A stretch of 64,000 nucleotides of DNA from assembly GCF_900186125.1 (NCBI RefSeq), contig NZ_FYBQ01000006.1:99275-163274 (forward strand), read 5' to 3'. This document shows, one piece after another, positions 16,184-25,602 of this stretch (position 1 is its first letter; each line of letters starts with the position of its first letter). Made by a program: the position numbers and the translations under genes. Source of the stretch: Listeria goaensis (GTDB taxonomy: Bacteria; Bacillota; Bacilli; Lactobacillales; Listeriaceae). Under the pieces are notes generated by a model. It searched no databases. It was not told the DNA's origin and saw only the letters and a list, made by a program, of their open reading frames with translations.

Positions 16184-16513
16184 TTAAATATCTACAATTA
16201 GTGTTTTTTGAACTGGTTGGCTTATTTTTGTTGTAACTTCATTCGTTTCATCGTTCTTAACAAACACTTTGACAAAATATTCGCCGCCCTCGGTTAACTG
16301 AACTTGATTTGTATCAAATTTCGTATACTGCGACTTAGCGACGGCTTCTAAACGACCTTTTTTGTACACATAAAAAGCAAATTTATAAGGGGGATGTTGC
16401 TCTTTCGCTTTTATATGGCATTTTGTTTGTAAACTGTTGCCAATTAAGAACACTTCTACTTTTTGTATGAAGTCAGCTTGCTTTTCCACTTTTTTCCTCA
16501 TCCTTTTTTTCAT
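16184..16513 (-). CDS. Stand-alone beta-sandwich protein matching the N-terminal domain of the 14294-15340 product
   Basis: A 109-residue basic protein with no signal peptide. The segment YKFAFYVYKKGRLEAVAK...YTKFDTNQVQLTEGGEYFVKVFV parallels YEYAYYIYQDGQVIERIWYADF...YSGGYQVRLFI of the fused protein. GGAG precedes the ATG. It lies 14 nt upstream of the stand-alone hydrolase gene, so the pair is the split form of the fused gene. It may be a chain-binding or subunit domain. Confidence 0.68.
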   Translation of the reverse strand: MKKRMRKKVEKQADFIQKVEVFLIGNSLQTKCHIKAKEQHPPYKFAFYVYKKGRLEAVAKSQYTKFDTNQVQLTEGGEYFVKVFVKNDETNEVTTKISQPVQKTLIVDI

Positions 16514-16523
16514 ATTTGTCTCC

Positions 16524-18665
16524 TTAAATCGGTTTTTGAACCATTTCTATACATAGTGTTTCGATTTGTTGAATAATTGCTTTACGATCAAATTTTTGTC
16601 GTGCGAATTGCTTTCTTTTTTCTACATCAGTAGCTTGCCATTCTCCTTTTTGAACAGCCGCCACTGCTTCCGCTTTAGACGAAACAATATAACGGCTTGG
16701 GTAAACCGTGTCAGCGCCCTTCCAATTACGAATCACAGGTATAGCGCCACTTGCCATCGCCTCAGAAACTGAAACGTGTGAGCCTTCATAATCACTTGGC
16801 GAAAGCAAATAGTCAATTTTCTGAAGCCATTCTGGGATATCATTTCCGTGCGGATCAAAAATGACATTTTCACGCCACGTAGCTTGCTCAATTCGGTTTA
16901 GCACCGAGGTATAGTATTCCCGCTCTTTCTCGCGCGCCATCAGCCATGGCACTTCGTCAGGCCGCTTGCTTTTAATAAATAATTTATAGCGCTTATCTGT
17001 TTGCCATAGCGCTTCAAAAAGGTCAATCGCCAAGTCCACCCTTTTTCGCGCTGGTAAAATCCCGCATATACCGAGCTGAAATTTACTATTCGGCTGTTTA
17101 GGTAAATCTAGTTTGTCAGCATCAATTAAATTATCAATGTAGCTCATTTTATGGCGTGGAATTTGAAAAATCGCATGAAATTCTTCAAGCATATAAGGTG
17201 TGATGACGATAAATTGGTCCACTTTTGAACTGTCAACAAGATGGAGAAACTTCAAATCTTTTTCTTGGAAATGAAGGCGGGCAATTAGCGTCTGATGTTC
17301 TTTTTTATGTTCGGCATACCAGACGAGGTTTCCTAGTCCCCACTCACAAAAAACAATATCGGCCCATTCAAGGCATGCTTGGCTATGTTTTTCATCATGC
17401 TTTTCATGCGAAGAAAACACATCTAGTTTTACTTCAAAAGCAGGGTTCTCTTTAAAAGAATCGATGAACATTGTAGCAAATTTCAAGTCATGACCTGCGA
17501 ACACTATTTTTGTGGGCGCCTTTTTGAATGACCAAATGAAGCTGCGCAAGCGGTTGTAGGCTGCTTTAAAGGTGAACGCCTTGCTCGCATTATAAATTTG
17601 CGCAGCAGCTTTCGCGTAAAGTGCTTCGTCACGTAAAGCAGCTCTGGTTTTTTCAATGACGTCCGCTTCCGTTTCAACAAAAAGTGGGTAATCACGTCCG
17701 AGCAAATCTTCGTGCATTTTAGTGCGCCTCACTAGTGCTGGCTTTCCGAGTCGCCCGTATTCAAGCAACTTGCTCGATAACTCTACGCTATCATCATTAT
17801 CAAGCGCGGCACTTCTCCAAGCGATGCCAATGTCCGCTTCTCCGATTAGGCGTTGACACTCTTCCCTAGAAACGGCACCAACCCAGTCGATTGCCGGCAC
17901 CTCTTGCAAATCTTTTTTTATTCTAAGTTGGTTTTCCCGCTCTCTAAGACGGTCTTGAAATTTATCGCCTACAACTTGTGTATGAATTCGTTTATCTCGC
18001 TCAGCTAATTTTTTTGTCACCGAAATAATTTCTTCCGTATGCCAATCCTCATGAAACTTACCACTGTAAATAAGCCTAAAATGTTTGTTCTCAAAACTAG
18101 GAATCGTTTCAAAATCAGGAATCATCGGATATAAAAGCTGAATTTTGTTCCCATCAACTTGAATTAGCCTTTTGAAAGCCTCCTTCGTTTCTTTCGTCTG
18201 TAAAAAAAGAAAATCAAAATGCTCGTAGACTCGCAACAAGTCCGCGCGTTCTTCTTTAGTAGACCGTTCATCATGTTTAAAATCGGTGAGATAAGGCACG
18301 GTAATCGATTGGAAGACATCATGCTCCATAATTTCGCGCACCAAATTGAAACCTCGAACAATGACTAAATCATACTGGTTTTCCTTATGAAGTTGCTTCA
18401 TAATTTGAACGGCTTCCCTGGTTGAAAGCCGCGAATTCGTTGTCGGCAGACTCTTATTTTTAAAAGGTTGAATCAAATAAATGTTTTGCGTCTTCTTTAG
18501 CGCGCTCGTTAAATGTGAATTTTGTTCTTTCGCTTTTAAAAGTAAGTCTACCTTTATATTCGGACTTAAAGCGAGCATGCGCGCCATTGAAGTTAACCAA
18601 ACTGCCGAACCGTCCATAAAATTTAAATCAATATCTCCATATAACAAAATGCGTAACTGACTCAT
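16524..18665 (-). CDS. Tandem two-domain glycosyltransferase (GT-B, GT4-like)
   Basis: A 713-residue cytoplasmic protein built of two GT-B units. The first (about 1-370) starts LRILLYGDIDLNFMDGSAVW and has the acceptor/donor features RLIYSGKFHEDWH and IGIAWRS. The second (about 380-710) has KFQLGICGILPARKRVDLAI and the GT4 donor motif SPSDYEGSHVSVSEAMASG. Two domains in one chain suggest two consecutive sugar transfers or polymerisation, as in other capsule polymerases. GGAGG supports the start. Confidence 0.82.
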   Translation of the reverse strand: MSQLRILLYGDIDLNFMDGSAVWLTSMARMLALSPNIKVDLLLKAKEQNSHLTSALKKTQNIYLIQPFKNKSLPTTNSRLSTREAVQIMKQLHKENQYDLVIVRGFNLVREIMEHDVFQSITVPYLTDFKHDERSTKEERADLLRVYEHFDFLFLQTKETKEAFKRLIQVDGNKIQLLYPMIPDFETIPSFENKHFRLIYSGKFHEDWHTEEIISVTKKLAERDKRIHTQVVGDKFQDRLRERENQLRIKKDLQEVPAIDWVGAVSREECQRLIGEADIGIAWRSAALDNDDSVELSSKLLEYGRLGKPALVRRTKMHEDLLGRDYPLFVETEADVIEKTRAALRDEALYAKAAAQIYNASKAFTFKAAYNRLRSFIWSFKKAPTKIVFAGHDLKFATMFIDSFKENPAFEVKLDVFSSHEKHDEKHSQACLEWADIVFCEWGLGNLVWYAEHKKEHQTLIARLHFQEKDLKFLHLVDSSKVDQFIVITPYMLEEFHAIFQIPRHKMSYIDNLIDADKLDLPKQPNSKFQLGICGILPARKRVDLAIDLFEALWQTDKRYKLFIKSKRPDEVPWLMAREKEREYYTSVLNRIEQATWRENVIFDPHGNDIPEWLQKIDYLLSPSDYEGSHVSVSEAMASGAIPVIRNWKGADTVYPSRYIVSSKAEAVAAVQKGEWQATDVEKRKQFARQKFDRKAIIQQIETLCIEMVQKPI

Positions 18666-18675
18666 TTAAAGCCTC

Positions 18676-20862
18676 CTATATTTCTACCTGATTAAGCAAC
18701 AGCGCTTTCTCATTCGCCCCTTTTTCCACAAAGTTAAAGCAATCCGCGCTAAACATTTTCGCCCCGAAACGAGCGTAACTTTCTAAATTCTCATCTTGAA
18801 TAAAACTTTCAAGTAAACTTTTCATATTTTTACGAAAATGGTAATTTGTGCGCACAATAGTGCGGGATGGAAGTAGCTCATGGACAAAAATATAGTCGGC
18901 GTTTTCCTGATAAATTTCTAGCTGCTTATTATTCGCCCGGTAAAATGAAGCTTTCCCAATGAAATCCGCATCCGTGTAAAGCGAAGCAAGCATGAGATCT
19001 TTTAAATAATGTCTGCCGTAAAAATGATTATGCGCAAAATAGGTCATAAAATCCGTAGCAAATAATTTTTCAAAATCCGTATAATTTTCCATGTAAGGGA
19101 ATAAATAACAAGATATAATTTCGGTTTGATAGTGATTTAAAATCGCATTGATATCCGGAAAATCTTCAACACTGTAAACAAATAAAGCAAGCTTCTTATT
19201 TGGATAACTTTGCCTTTCAAATGTGTCTATAACGGCTTTTATTTCTTCTTCCGATTTGACTGTGGCCATAACGCACACTGATTTTGTTAAAACTGGTAAA
19301 TGAATTCCCATATTTTCCAAAAGAAAGTTTAAGCGGTGTTGATAGGTGTGTTTTTCATAAATTTCGCGAATTCCTTGCAGTGATTTTTTGTAGTAGGCGC
19401 GTTTGTCTTTAGTGACGGCACGCATCTGGGCGCGCAATTGGTTTGGCTCCTCAGAAATCATCACAATATTTCCAAAAAGCTGCTGAATACCTTCTGAGTA
19501 ACTGCTTAAAATTGGTGTTCCGGATGCCAAACCTTCAAACACGCGGCGTGAAAACATGGTCGGCGAATGAGTCACACTGTTTACATTGAGCATAAAACGG
19601 TATCCTTTATAGGCTTTATCAATTTCTTCATATTTCAAACTGCCTAAAACATCTTTTCTAAATTTGTCTGGAAAACGAAATTCTGGTTCTGGTCGGTCAA
19701 AATTCCGGTCATAAATGGCTAATCCAAATTCCTGACTAAACGCTAACATTTCATCCATAACTTGGCGCCTTTCAGGATGGCGGTTTGCGTAGTAAGAACC
19801 TGCGAAACAAATTTTGTTTTCCCGAGGAGTAGCCAGTTGGATTGGGTTATGCTTTTTCGGTTGTGCCGCGAAAGGTAACGCAAAAACTCGCTCATGCTTC
19901 GCTTGCTTTTTATATGCCGGTATTTTGTTCTCGTCTGTCGTATAAATATAATCAAATCGTTTCGCGGTATCGATAAATTTGTCAAAGTGAATCGGGTCTT
20001 CCTTGTTCCAAAATATGGTTGGAATATCCCTTTTTCGGCACCACTTTAGTAAATCAAATAGCGTTTCACGACTTACATTGGCGTATTTTCCGACTTGATA
20101 TTCCCAAGCGCCACCATTACCGTGCCAAGCAGATTCCACAAACAAGAAATGCGGCGTATGCTCATTAAGCACTTTTTCCCAGTTGTCAGGTGTAAAGGTA
20201 ATTAATTCTACTTCTTCTTGAAAATTTGACATTGTAAACTCGTCGATAATGCAGGCAACTTTTATGTCATGCAGTGTTTGTGCTTGTTCAATTGGGTTTG
20301 TGATAACTATTTTTTCTTGTTTCTTTTCAAAAACTCTCTCCACAACCGCTTTTTTTATCCGAACAATGCCTTTTCCAGTGATTTTGAGTGCAAAGCGAAG
20401 GTATTTCGTATTTTTTCCCACTGTCAAAAACTGCTCCTTCTCGATTGGTATTAATGTTGTGATTTCTTTTTCGGTATCGTTATATTCAGCGATTGCCAGC
20501 TTTACTGATAATCCTTGTGAAATTTCAGCGTCTATTTGAATTGCTAACGTTTCGCCTGGTAAAACTCGAATGAGATGCGTTGGAAACCTTGAAAAAGCTA
20601 CATTGTTTTCCATAAATGAAGTATAATTTGCGCGGTCATCGCCGTTTGCAAAGCAGAGATCATCTTCAAACATGTAGGCGTGAAGTCCTTCTTTTTCAAC
20701 ATACCACCAGTTTGTAGCATCGCGGAAATGTTTATCTGTAACGAGTTTCGGCTGAATATCTCCGATAACTGTTGTTTGAAAATGATTGATTGCTTGATAC
20801 ACATCTTCTATTTGCTTTTCAATTGAATCTTCTTTCGTAAATTCCAATATTTCCCAGTCCAT
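18676..20862 (-). CDS. Multidomain glycosyltransferase (CgeB/DUF3880-like core)
   Basis: A 728-residue protein. Residues about 1-190 look like a beta-rich carbohydrate-binding module. Residues about 200-530 match the CgeB-like GT-B type (IPTIFWNKEDPIHFDKFID, then HPERRQVMDEM and a GLASGTPILSS donor motif). Residues about 535-728 resemble a reduced GT2-like fold (VMATVKSEEEIKAVIDTFERQ), with no clear DXD. The start overlaps the upstream coiled-coil gene by 55 nt out of frame and has no obvious ribosome binding site, suggesting coupled translation or a later start. Confidence 0.75.
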   Translation of the reverse strand: MDWEILEFTKEDSIEKQIEDVYQAINHFQTTVIGDIQPKLVTDKHFRDATNWWYVEKEGLHAYMFEDDLCFANGDDRANYTSFMENNVAFSRFPTHLIRVLPGETLAIQIDAEISQGLSVKLAIAEYNDTEKEITTLIPIEKEQFLTVGKNTKYLRFALKITGKGIVRIKKAVVERVFEKKQEKIVITNPIEQAQTLHDIKVACIIDEFTMSNFQEEVELITFTPDNWEKVLNEHTPHFLFVESAWHGNGGAWEYQVGKYANVSRETLFDLLKWCRKRDIPTIFWNKEDPIHFDKFIDTAKRFDYIYTTDENKIPAYKKQAKHERVFALPFAAQPKKHNPIQLATPRENKICFAGSYYANRHPERRQVMDEMLAFSQEFGLAIYDRNFDRPEPEFRFPDKFRKDVLGSLKYEEIDKAYKGYRFMLNVNSVTHSPTMFSRRVFEGLASGTPILSSYSEGIQQLFGNIVMISEEPNQLRAQMRAVTKDKRAYYKKSLQGIREIYEKHTYQHRLNFLLENMGIHLPVLTKSVCVMATVKSEEEIKAVIDTFERQSYPNKKLALFVYSVEDFPDINAILNHYQTEIISCYLFPYMENYTDFEKLFATDFMTYFAHNHFYGRHYLKDLMLASLYTDADFIGKASFYRANNKQLEIYQENADYIFVHELLPSRTIVRTNYHFRKNMKSLLESFIQDENLESYARFGAKMFSADCFNFVEKGANEKALLLNQVEI

Positions 20863-21296
20863 TTCATTGTTTTTGTGTTCATCATTTTATAATGCTTCAC
20901 TGTTAAATCTTGTAGCAATTTTTCTTTTTTTAAAAGCGCTGATTTCGCGTCGTCTCGTTCCTTAATGACTGCTTGAACTTCCGTTTTTAAAGTTATAATC
21001 CCATTTTTTTGCTGTTCGAGCAGTTCAAAAGTTTTGCGTTTATAATCGCTTAGTTCCGCCTGTTTTTCTTTCCATTCTTCACTAAAATTCATTTCTTGAT
21101 TGACTTTCTTTCTGAACATGTCTAATTCTTCTAGTAATTGCTGGTTTTCTGCTTGAAGTCGTTTTAGTTGTTCGTTTTTCGCTTGAATTTTATTTACCAA
21201 ATGCTGATTTTCTGACCTAAGCGAAATCTCTTCATGAATATGCGTCGCTTGCTCTAGTCCAGTTAACGACTCATTTATTTCGCTCTTTTTGCCCAT
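20808..21296 (-). CDS. Small coiled-coil protein within the polysaccharide operon
   Basis: A 162-residue protein, almost wholly alpha-helical with long heptad repeats (about 25-140, rich in Glu/Lys/Leu/Gln), ending in a basic tail (KYWNLRKKIQLKSK). There is no membrane segment. It could be a scaffold, chain-length ruler or partner for the tandem glycosyltransferases on either side, similar in idea to coiled-coil length regulators such as WbdD; this is inference. ATG 21296 is chosen with GGTGAGGGAG upstream; it overlaps the previous gene's end by 26 nt. Confidence 0.7.
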   Translation of the reverse strand: MGKKSEINESLTGLEQATHIHEEISLRSENQHLVNKIQAKNEQLKRLQAENQQLLEELDMFRKKVNQEMNFSEEWKEKQAELSDYKRKTFELLEQQKNGIITLKTEVQAVIKERDDAKSALLKKEKLLQDLTVKHYKMMNTKTMKWTGKYWNLRKKIQLKSK

Positions 21297-22527
21297 CTTC
21301 TCCCTCACCCTCACATATTTTCTGATAAAGCGCCAAAAATTTTACTTTTTCATTGTCCCAGTTGTAACGCTTCCTAGCCGCTAATGCATTTTCGCTCATC
21401 TCATGCTGCAAATTCGGATTTCTCAGTACATCATTGACAGCTGCTGCAATAGAAACTGGATTTTTAGAATCGACAAGAATACCTATTTTTTCTCGCCTAA
21501 TAACTTTTTTCATTTCTGGAAACGAACATGCAATAACTGGAACCCCAGCCATCATATATTCAAAAAGCTTATTGGAAGCCGCTGAAAAGTGATTAAAGCA
21601 AGTATTATTTAACAGTTGAAAGCCTACATACGCATTTCGCGTATAACTTGGTAGCTCTTGTACGGGCACTTTGTCTAAAAATTTCACCCGATTTGTTAAA
21701 CCTTGTTGCTTTGTAATCTCCATTAGTTTATATTTCAGCTTCCCGTCGCCAATAAAAACGATTGTTCCACGTTCGATGTACGGGGCAGCCGCTAATAAAT
21801 TTTCTAAGCCACGTCCAATTTGCAAACCACCTTGATAAAGCAGTAGCAGTTCGTTTTCTGGTATTTGAAGCCGCTCATGAAGCGCCACTTTGTCTCGATT
21901 TTCTTCAAAAAAAGGGTAATTATAAATCACTTCTGGTGTAAATCCGTAAATGCGTCGAATATATTTTGCCCGCGTCTCATTTTCATGAATTACACAGTCT
22001 GGGAAGTGAATCAACCATTTTTCGATGATGTGATAAATTTTAGAATCGTAGCCAGAACGACTTGTATTTACTTCATGCGAATCAAAAATGAGTTTCTTCC
22101 GCTTAACTTTCGCACAAAAAACGCCTTGAAATAGTGTATTCAAATCATTGGCATGATAAATATCCGTTTGAAGCGCGAAACCTAAAACTGTCATTTTTAG
22201 TATCAAAACCAGTTTCCGCACTAAAAATCGAGCTTTTGTTTCAAATAAGAGGACACAAAATAACAACAATAAAACCCCAATTGGTGGGGCTACATACGCG
22301 ATGCATAACGTAGCTAAATATATCCAAATTTTATGCAAAAATGTCAGTTCGTATTTTATGCGCCGAATGCAGAAATTTTCTGAGTGCTTTTCAATTGCTG
22401 GCTGGCTTCCTTTTAAGGCGATCAGGCAAACGAAATAGCCGGCGTCTTGTAGCGCGGTACATTCTCTTAGTACTCTTGCATCATTTGTAAATTCATTCCA
22501 AACAAACATCGTCACTCTTTTTTTCAT
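21271..22527 (-). CDS. Glycosyltransferase family 4 protein
   Basis: A 418-residue GT-B enzyme starting VTMFVWNEFTNDARVLRECTAL, with a central hydrophobic stretch at about 85-130 (LCIAYVAPPIGVLLLLFCVLLF) that likely pins it to the membrane. The donor-site region is LLLLYQGGLQIGRGLENLL and the C-terminal NKLFEYMMAGVPVIAC. GAGGATTAG precedes the ATG. It adds one sugar of the repeat unit; donor and acceptor are unknown. Confidence 0.85.
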   Translation of the reverse strand: MKKRVTMFVWNEFTNDARVLRECTALQDAGYFVCLIALKGSQPAIEKHSENFCIRRIKYELTFLHKIWIYLATLCIAYVAPPIGVLLLLFCVLLFETKARFLVRKLVLILKMTVLGFALQTDIYHANDLNTLFQGVFCAKVKRKKLIFDSHEVNTSRSGYDSKIYHIIEKWLIHFPDCVIHENETRAKYIRRIYGFTPEVIYNYPFFEENRDKVALHERLQIPENELLLLYQGGLQIGRGLENLLAAAPYIERGTIVFIGDGKLKYKLMEITKQQGLTNRVKFLDKVPVQELPSYTRNAYVGFQLLNNTCFNHFSAASNKLFEYMMAGVPVIACSFPEMKKVIRREKIGILVDSKNPVSIAAAVNDVLRNPNLQHEMSENALAARKRYNWDNEKVKFLALYQKICEGEGEDGQKERNK

Positions 22528-22529
22528 CG

Positions 22530-23720
22530 CTAATCCTCAAAAATTATTTTATACAATAAATTTTTATTTACTTGCCAATTGAAATTTTGTTGTGCGTATT
22601 CATTGCCATTTCGCCCGTAATATTGGCGCAGATGCGCATCTTCAATAAGCTGTGTGAGGTTATTTTTCATATTCGCATAATCATTTTTGTTAAAAACAAG
22701 TCCCGCTTCTGCTTTTTCAATAATTTTTTTCGAATATCCAGATGTAATGCCAATAATTGGCAAAGATGCACCCATATAGTCAATCAGCTTACCCGGTATG
22801 ACGGTTTCAAAAATCGGATGTTCCTTTAATCCAATATAAGCAATATCTGCATTTTGCAACCTTTCCCACACTTTACGCCTTGACTCTGGCGGTTTAATCA
22901 CAATATTTTCCAAGCCTTTATCTAAAACTTTTTGCCGAATTTCTGTGTAATGCTTTCCATAACCAATTAACAAAAAGCGCACGTTCCTATTTTCTTGAAA
23001 GTCCTCCGCTAAGCGAAACAAACTCTCTATATCTTGAGCAATCCCCATATTTCCAGTGTAAACAACTGTTACCTTTTCTAGCCTTGAAAAAGTGGGAACT
23101 AGCGCAAGTTCAGAGCTTGTAAGTCCGTTTGGAAGAAAATGGATTTTTTCCTTGTCTTTAATAATTTTTTGAATGTATTCCGTAAACCCTTCGCTGTTCA
23201 CAATTAACTTATCGGCTTTCCAGTAAATAAGCCTCTCCACTCGGTAATTTAAATAACGTATAATTTTTGGGGAAATTCCTTTTAAAGCACTTAAAGTTTC
23301 TGGCCATAAATCGCGAATATCAACGACAAATTTCGCCTTAAATTTTCGTTTGGCCAAAAGCCCAATCAGCGGTATCGAAAGCGGGGGAGACGTGACAAAA
23401 ACCACATCATACGTTTCTTTTTCAGCTAAAATCATTTTGTAAAAACGAAATAGAACTTCCACATAAAGCAACAACCGACGGAAAAAGTTTTTTTCGAACC
23501 TCTTACTCTTCGTTTGAATACGTTCGATTTTCAAACCTTTTGGGGCGTCTTGCCAAAAATCTTTTTGCTTGTAGAGTTCTTTTTGTGGGTAATGTGGTTC
23601 AGTTGTCCAAACCGTTACGTTCGCTACATCATTTAAATAATGACAAATCCCTCTCATTCGATTAGCCGCACTTCCGATTTCTGGAGGGAAATTTTGGGTA
23701 ATGACCAATATTTTTTTCAT
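22530..23720 (-). CDS. Glycosyltransferase family 4 protein (WbuB-like)
   Basis: A 396-residue GT-B enzyme with the WbuB-type N-terminus ILVITQNFPPEIGSAANRM, VVDIRDLWPETL, the donor-domain start VTVVYTGNMGIAQDIESL and PGKLIDYMGASLPIIG. WbuB-type enzymes transfer amino sugars such as L-FucNAc or related residues. It lies 2 nt from the downstream gene start, tightly coupled. Confidence 0.87.
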   Translation of the reverse strand: MKKILVITQNFPPEIGSAANRMRGICHYLNDVANVTVWTTEPHYPQKELYKQKDFWQDAPKGLKIERIQTKSKRFEKNFFRRLLLYVEVLFRFYKMILAEKETYDVVFVTSPPLSIPLIGLLAKRKFKAKFVVDIRDLWPETLSALKGISPKIIRYLNYRVERLIYWKADKLIVNSEGFTEYIQKIIKDKEKIHFLPNGLTSSELALVPTFSRLEKVTVVYTGNMGIAQDIESLFRLAEDFQENRNVRFLLIGYGKHYTEIRQKVLDKGLENIVIKPPESRRKVWERLQNADIAYIGLKEHPIFETVIPGKLIDYMGASLPIIGITSGYSKKIIEKAEAGLVFNKNDYANMKNNLTQLIEDAHLRQYYGRNGNEYAQQNFNWQVNKNLLYKIIFED

Positions 23721-23744
23721 AATAAGCTTTTTCCCCTAAAGTTT

Positions 23745-25019
23745 TTAGACCCTCGCCAAATGATTTTTTAATTCAAAAAGATTTCCTAAATTAAAATAGT
23801 TCTTTTCATTTTTATAAAGCTCTAAAATATTTTTAGTATCCATGACAATCGCTTGATTCGTTTTGGAAAAATCTGCATCCCCTAAGTTCTTAAATGCACT
23901 ATGATCAGCTAAAACTAGCACCAAGTCTGCGTCTTCTAATGCCACATCCAAACTCGGCTCAATAAAATCCGCTTCAATATGCGGTTCATACGCGGTAACG
24001 CGGTAGCCTGAACTAGCCACTAGTTTTTTATAAATTTCGACTGCTGGACTCTCACGAATATCATCAATATCACCTTTATACGTAAGACCCATCACAGTAA
24101 TTTTAGGATTTATTTTGCCTTCCAAAGCAAGCTTTACTTTTTCAATTACAAATTCTGGCATAGAAGTATTGATTCCTCTTGCAGTTTGAATGAGTAGCGA
24201 TTCATCTGGCGCTTCCGCCGCAATAAAGTACGGGTCAACTGCTAAACAATGGCCGCCAACACCAGGTCCTGGGGAGTGCAAATTCACACGTGGATGTTTA
24301 TTCGCAAGCTTAATGACTTCAAGCGCATCAATATTAATATGGTCACACACTTTAACGAGTTCATTTGCAAGCGCAATATTAACATCACGATATGTGTTTT
24401 CCATCAATTTAGACATTTCCGCAGCGGATGCACTCGTCTCAAGCAATTCTCCTTTTACAAAAACACTATAAATTTCCTTTCCTTTAGATGTACAGTCTTC
24501 TGTCATACCGCCAATAATGCGATTGTTATACACCAGCTCATGAATCACCTGCCCTGGAAGTACACGTTCTGGACAATGGACAAGAAAAATATCTTCCCCG
24601 ACTGTAAATCCCGCATTTTCAATCACAGGTTTGACATGGTCTTCCATCGTGCGCGGCGCAATAGTTGATTCGACAATCACCGTATTTCCTTTTTTCAAAC
24701 AAGGTAAAGTCATCTCCACCGCGGATAAAACGTAGTCTAAATTGCATGATTTTAGCAAATCATCGTTATTTGGGGTAGGCACAGCGATAATAAAAACATC
24801 TGATGCTTCCGCGCACGTCCCGACACGAAAATTCCCCTGTTCCATCGCTTGATTAAGTGCTCCTTGTAACCCTGGCTCCTCAATATGCACCTGCCCTTTT
24901 TGTAACATATTAACCACTTTCGGATTAACATCAATGCCTAAAACTTTTTGATTATGGTTGGCAAACATAATTGCAGTTGGCAATCCAATGTAGCCTAATC
25001 CTAAAACTGTTATTTCCAC
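23745..25019 (-). CDS. Nucleotide-sugar 6-dehydrogenase (UDP-ManNAc dehydrogenase-like, WecC type)
   Basis: A 424-residue NAD-dependent enzyme that oxidises the C6 alcohol of a UDP-sugar to a uronate. It starts with the Rossmann motif VLGLGYIGLPTA and has the catalytic-site motif GPGVGGHCLAVDPYF and the C-terminal VMGLTYKGDIDDIRESPA. The GVGGHCLAVDP form resembles WecC-type enzymes, so UDP-ManNAcA is the likely product, which would make the polymer acidic. No ManNAc epimerase is in the window. The start is GTG at 25019 with GGAGG 8 nt upstream. Confidence 0.85.
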   Translation of the reverse strand: MEITVLGLGYIGLPTAIMFANHNQKVLGIDVNPKVVNMLQKGQVHIEEPGLQGALNQAMEQGNFRVGTCAEASDVFIIAVPTPNNDDLLKSCNLDYVLSAVEMTLPCLKKGNTVIVESTIAPRTMEDHVKPVIENAGFTVGEDIFLVHCPERVLPGQVIHELVYNNRIIGGMTEDCTSKGKEIYSVFVKGELLETSASAAEMSKLMENTYRDVNIALANELVKVCDHINIDALEVIKLANKHPRVNLHSPGPGVGGHCLAVDPYFIAAEAPDESLLIQTARGINTSMPEFVIEKVKLALEGKINPKITVMGLTYKGDIDDIRESPAVEIYKKLVASSGYRVTAYEPHIEADFIEPSLDVALEDADLVLVLADHSAFKNLGDADFSKTNQAIVMDTKNILELYKNEKNYFNLGNLFELKNHLARV

Positions 25020-25034
25020 AAGCTCGCCTCCATA

Positions 25035-25496
25035 TTATTTGGCGCTTGGAATTTCAATATCCCAATTTGCCGCTTCTTTTTTATTTTGAACATAAACAAG
25101 TTCAGCTTTTTTAACCGATTTCGGCAACTCAAAGAAGGCGCTACCGGTCAATTTTTTCCCTTGAGCAATGACATCCCCAAAATTATTGCCTTTTGGATAT
25201 ACGGTATACGTCTTATCGTCTGTTCTAATTTCAAAATCCCCAGCGCCAATGCTCACTTCCCCAGAATCTTTATTCGTAATAAGCATATTGATTTCCACCA
25301 TATTTTGATTGCCTTTAGCGTTTTCTGTCGTATCAATCGAATTAATTTTCATGTTCATATTGTTCACTGTTTTTGAAACATAATTTTTATTTTCTGATGT
25401 CTTTTTTTCTTTAGTCGAATCATTGCTACAAGCCGCCGAAATTATTACGGTAGCAATTGCCAAAAGCACTAACGTTCCTCTCAAACTCTTCTTCAT
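25035..25496 (-). CDS. DUF4352-like lipoprotein
   Basis: A 153-residue lipoprotein with signal peptide and lipobox ISAAC (Cys at about 23). The mature part is a small Ig-like beta-sandwich of the DUF4352 type: MVEINMLITNKDSGEVSIG, then FEIRTDDKTYTVYP and GSAFFELPKSVKKAELVY. It sits on the outer membrane face. It lies between the large adhesin gene and the sugar dehydrogenase, a position matched by another lipoprotein in the second polysaccharide locus (44480-44971). The role is unknown; it may hold the adhesin or the chain at the surface. Confidence 0.85.
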   Translation of the reverse strand: MKKSLRGTLVLLAIATVIISAACSNDSTKEKKTSENKNYVSKTVNNMNMKINSIDTTENAKGNQNMVEINMLITNKDSGEVSIGAGDFEIRTDDKTYTVYPKGNNFGDVIAQGKKLTGSAFFELPKSVKKAELVYVQNKKEAANWDIEIPSAK

Positions 25497-25546
25497 TTAA
25501 AAATCGCTCCTTGCTTTACTAATCAAAGCATCTTTTATAAGCAATT

Positions 25547-25584
25547 GTATTCGAACGCCTTTTTTTACTCAGACGTTCGAATAC
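25547..25584 (-). terminator. Hairpin between adhesin 1 and the DUF4352 lipoprotein gene
   Basis: Perfect 11-bp stem gtattcgaacg (25547-25557) and cgttcgaatac (25574-25584) with a 16-nt loop. There is no good T run after the stem on the minus strand, so readthrough into the polysaccharide genes is likely and termination would be partial. Confidence 0.6.
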
Positions 25585-25602
25585 ATTACTTACATTTAAT
25601 TT

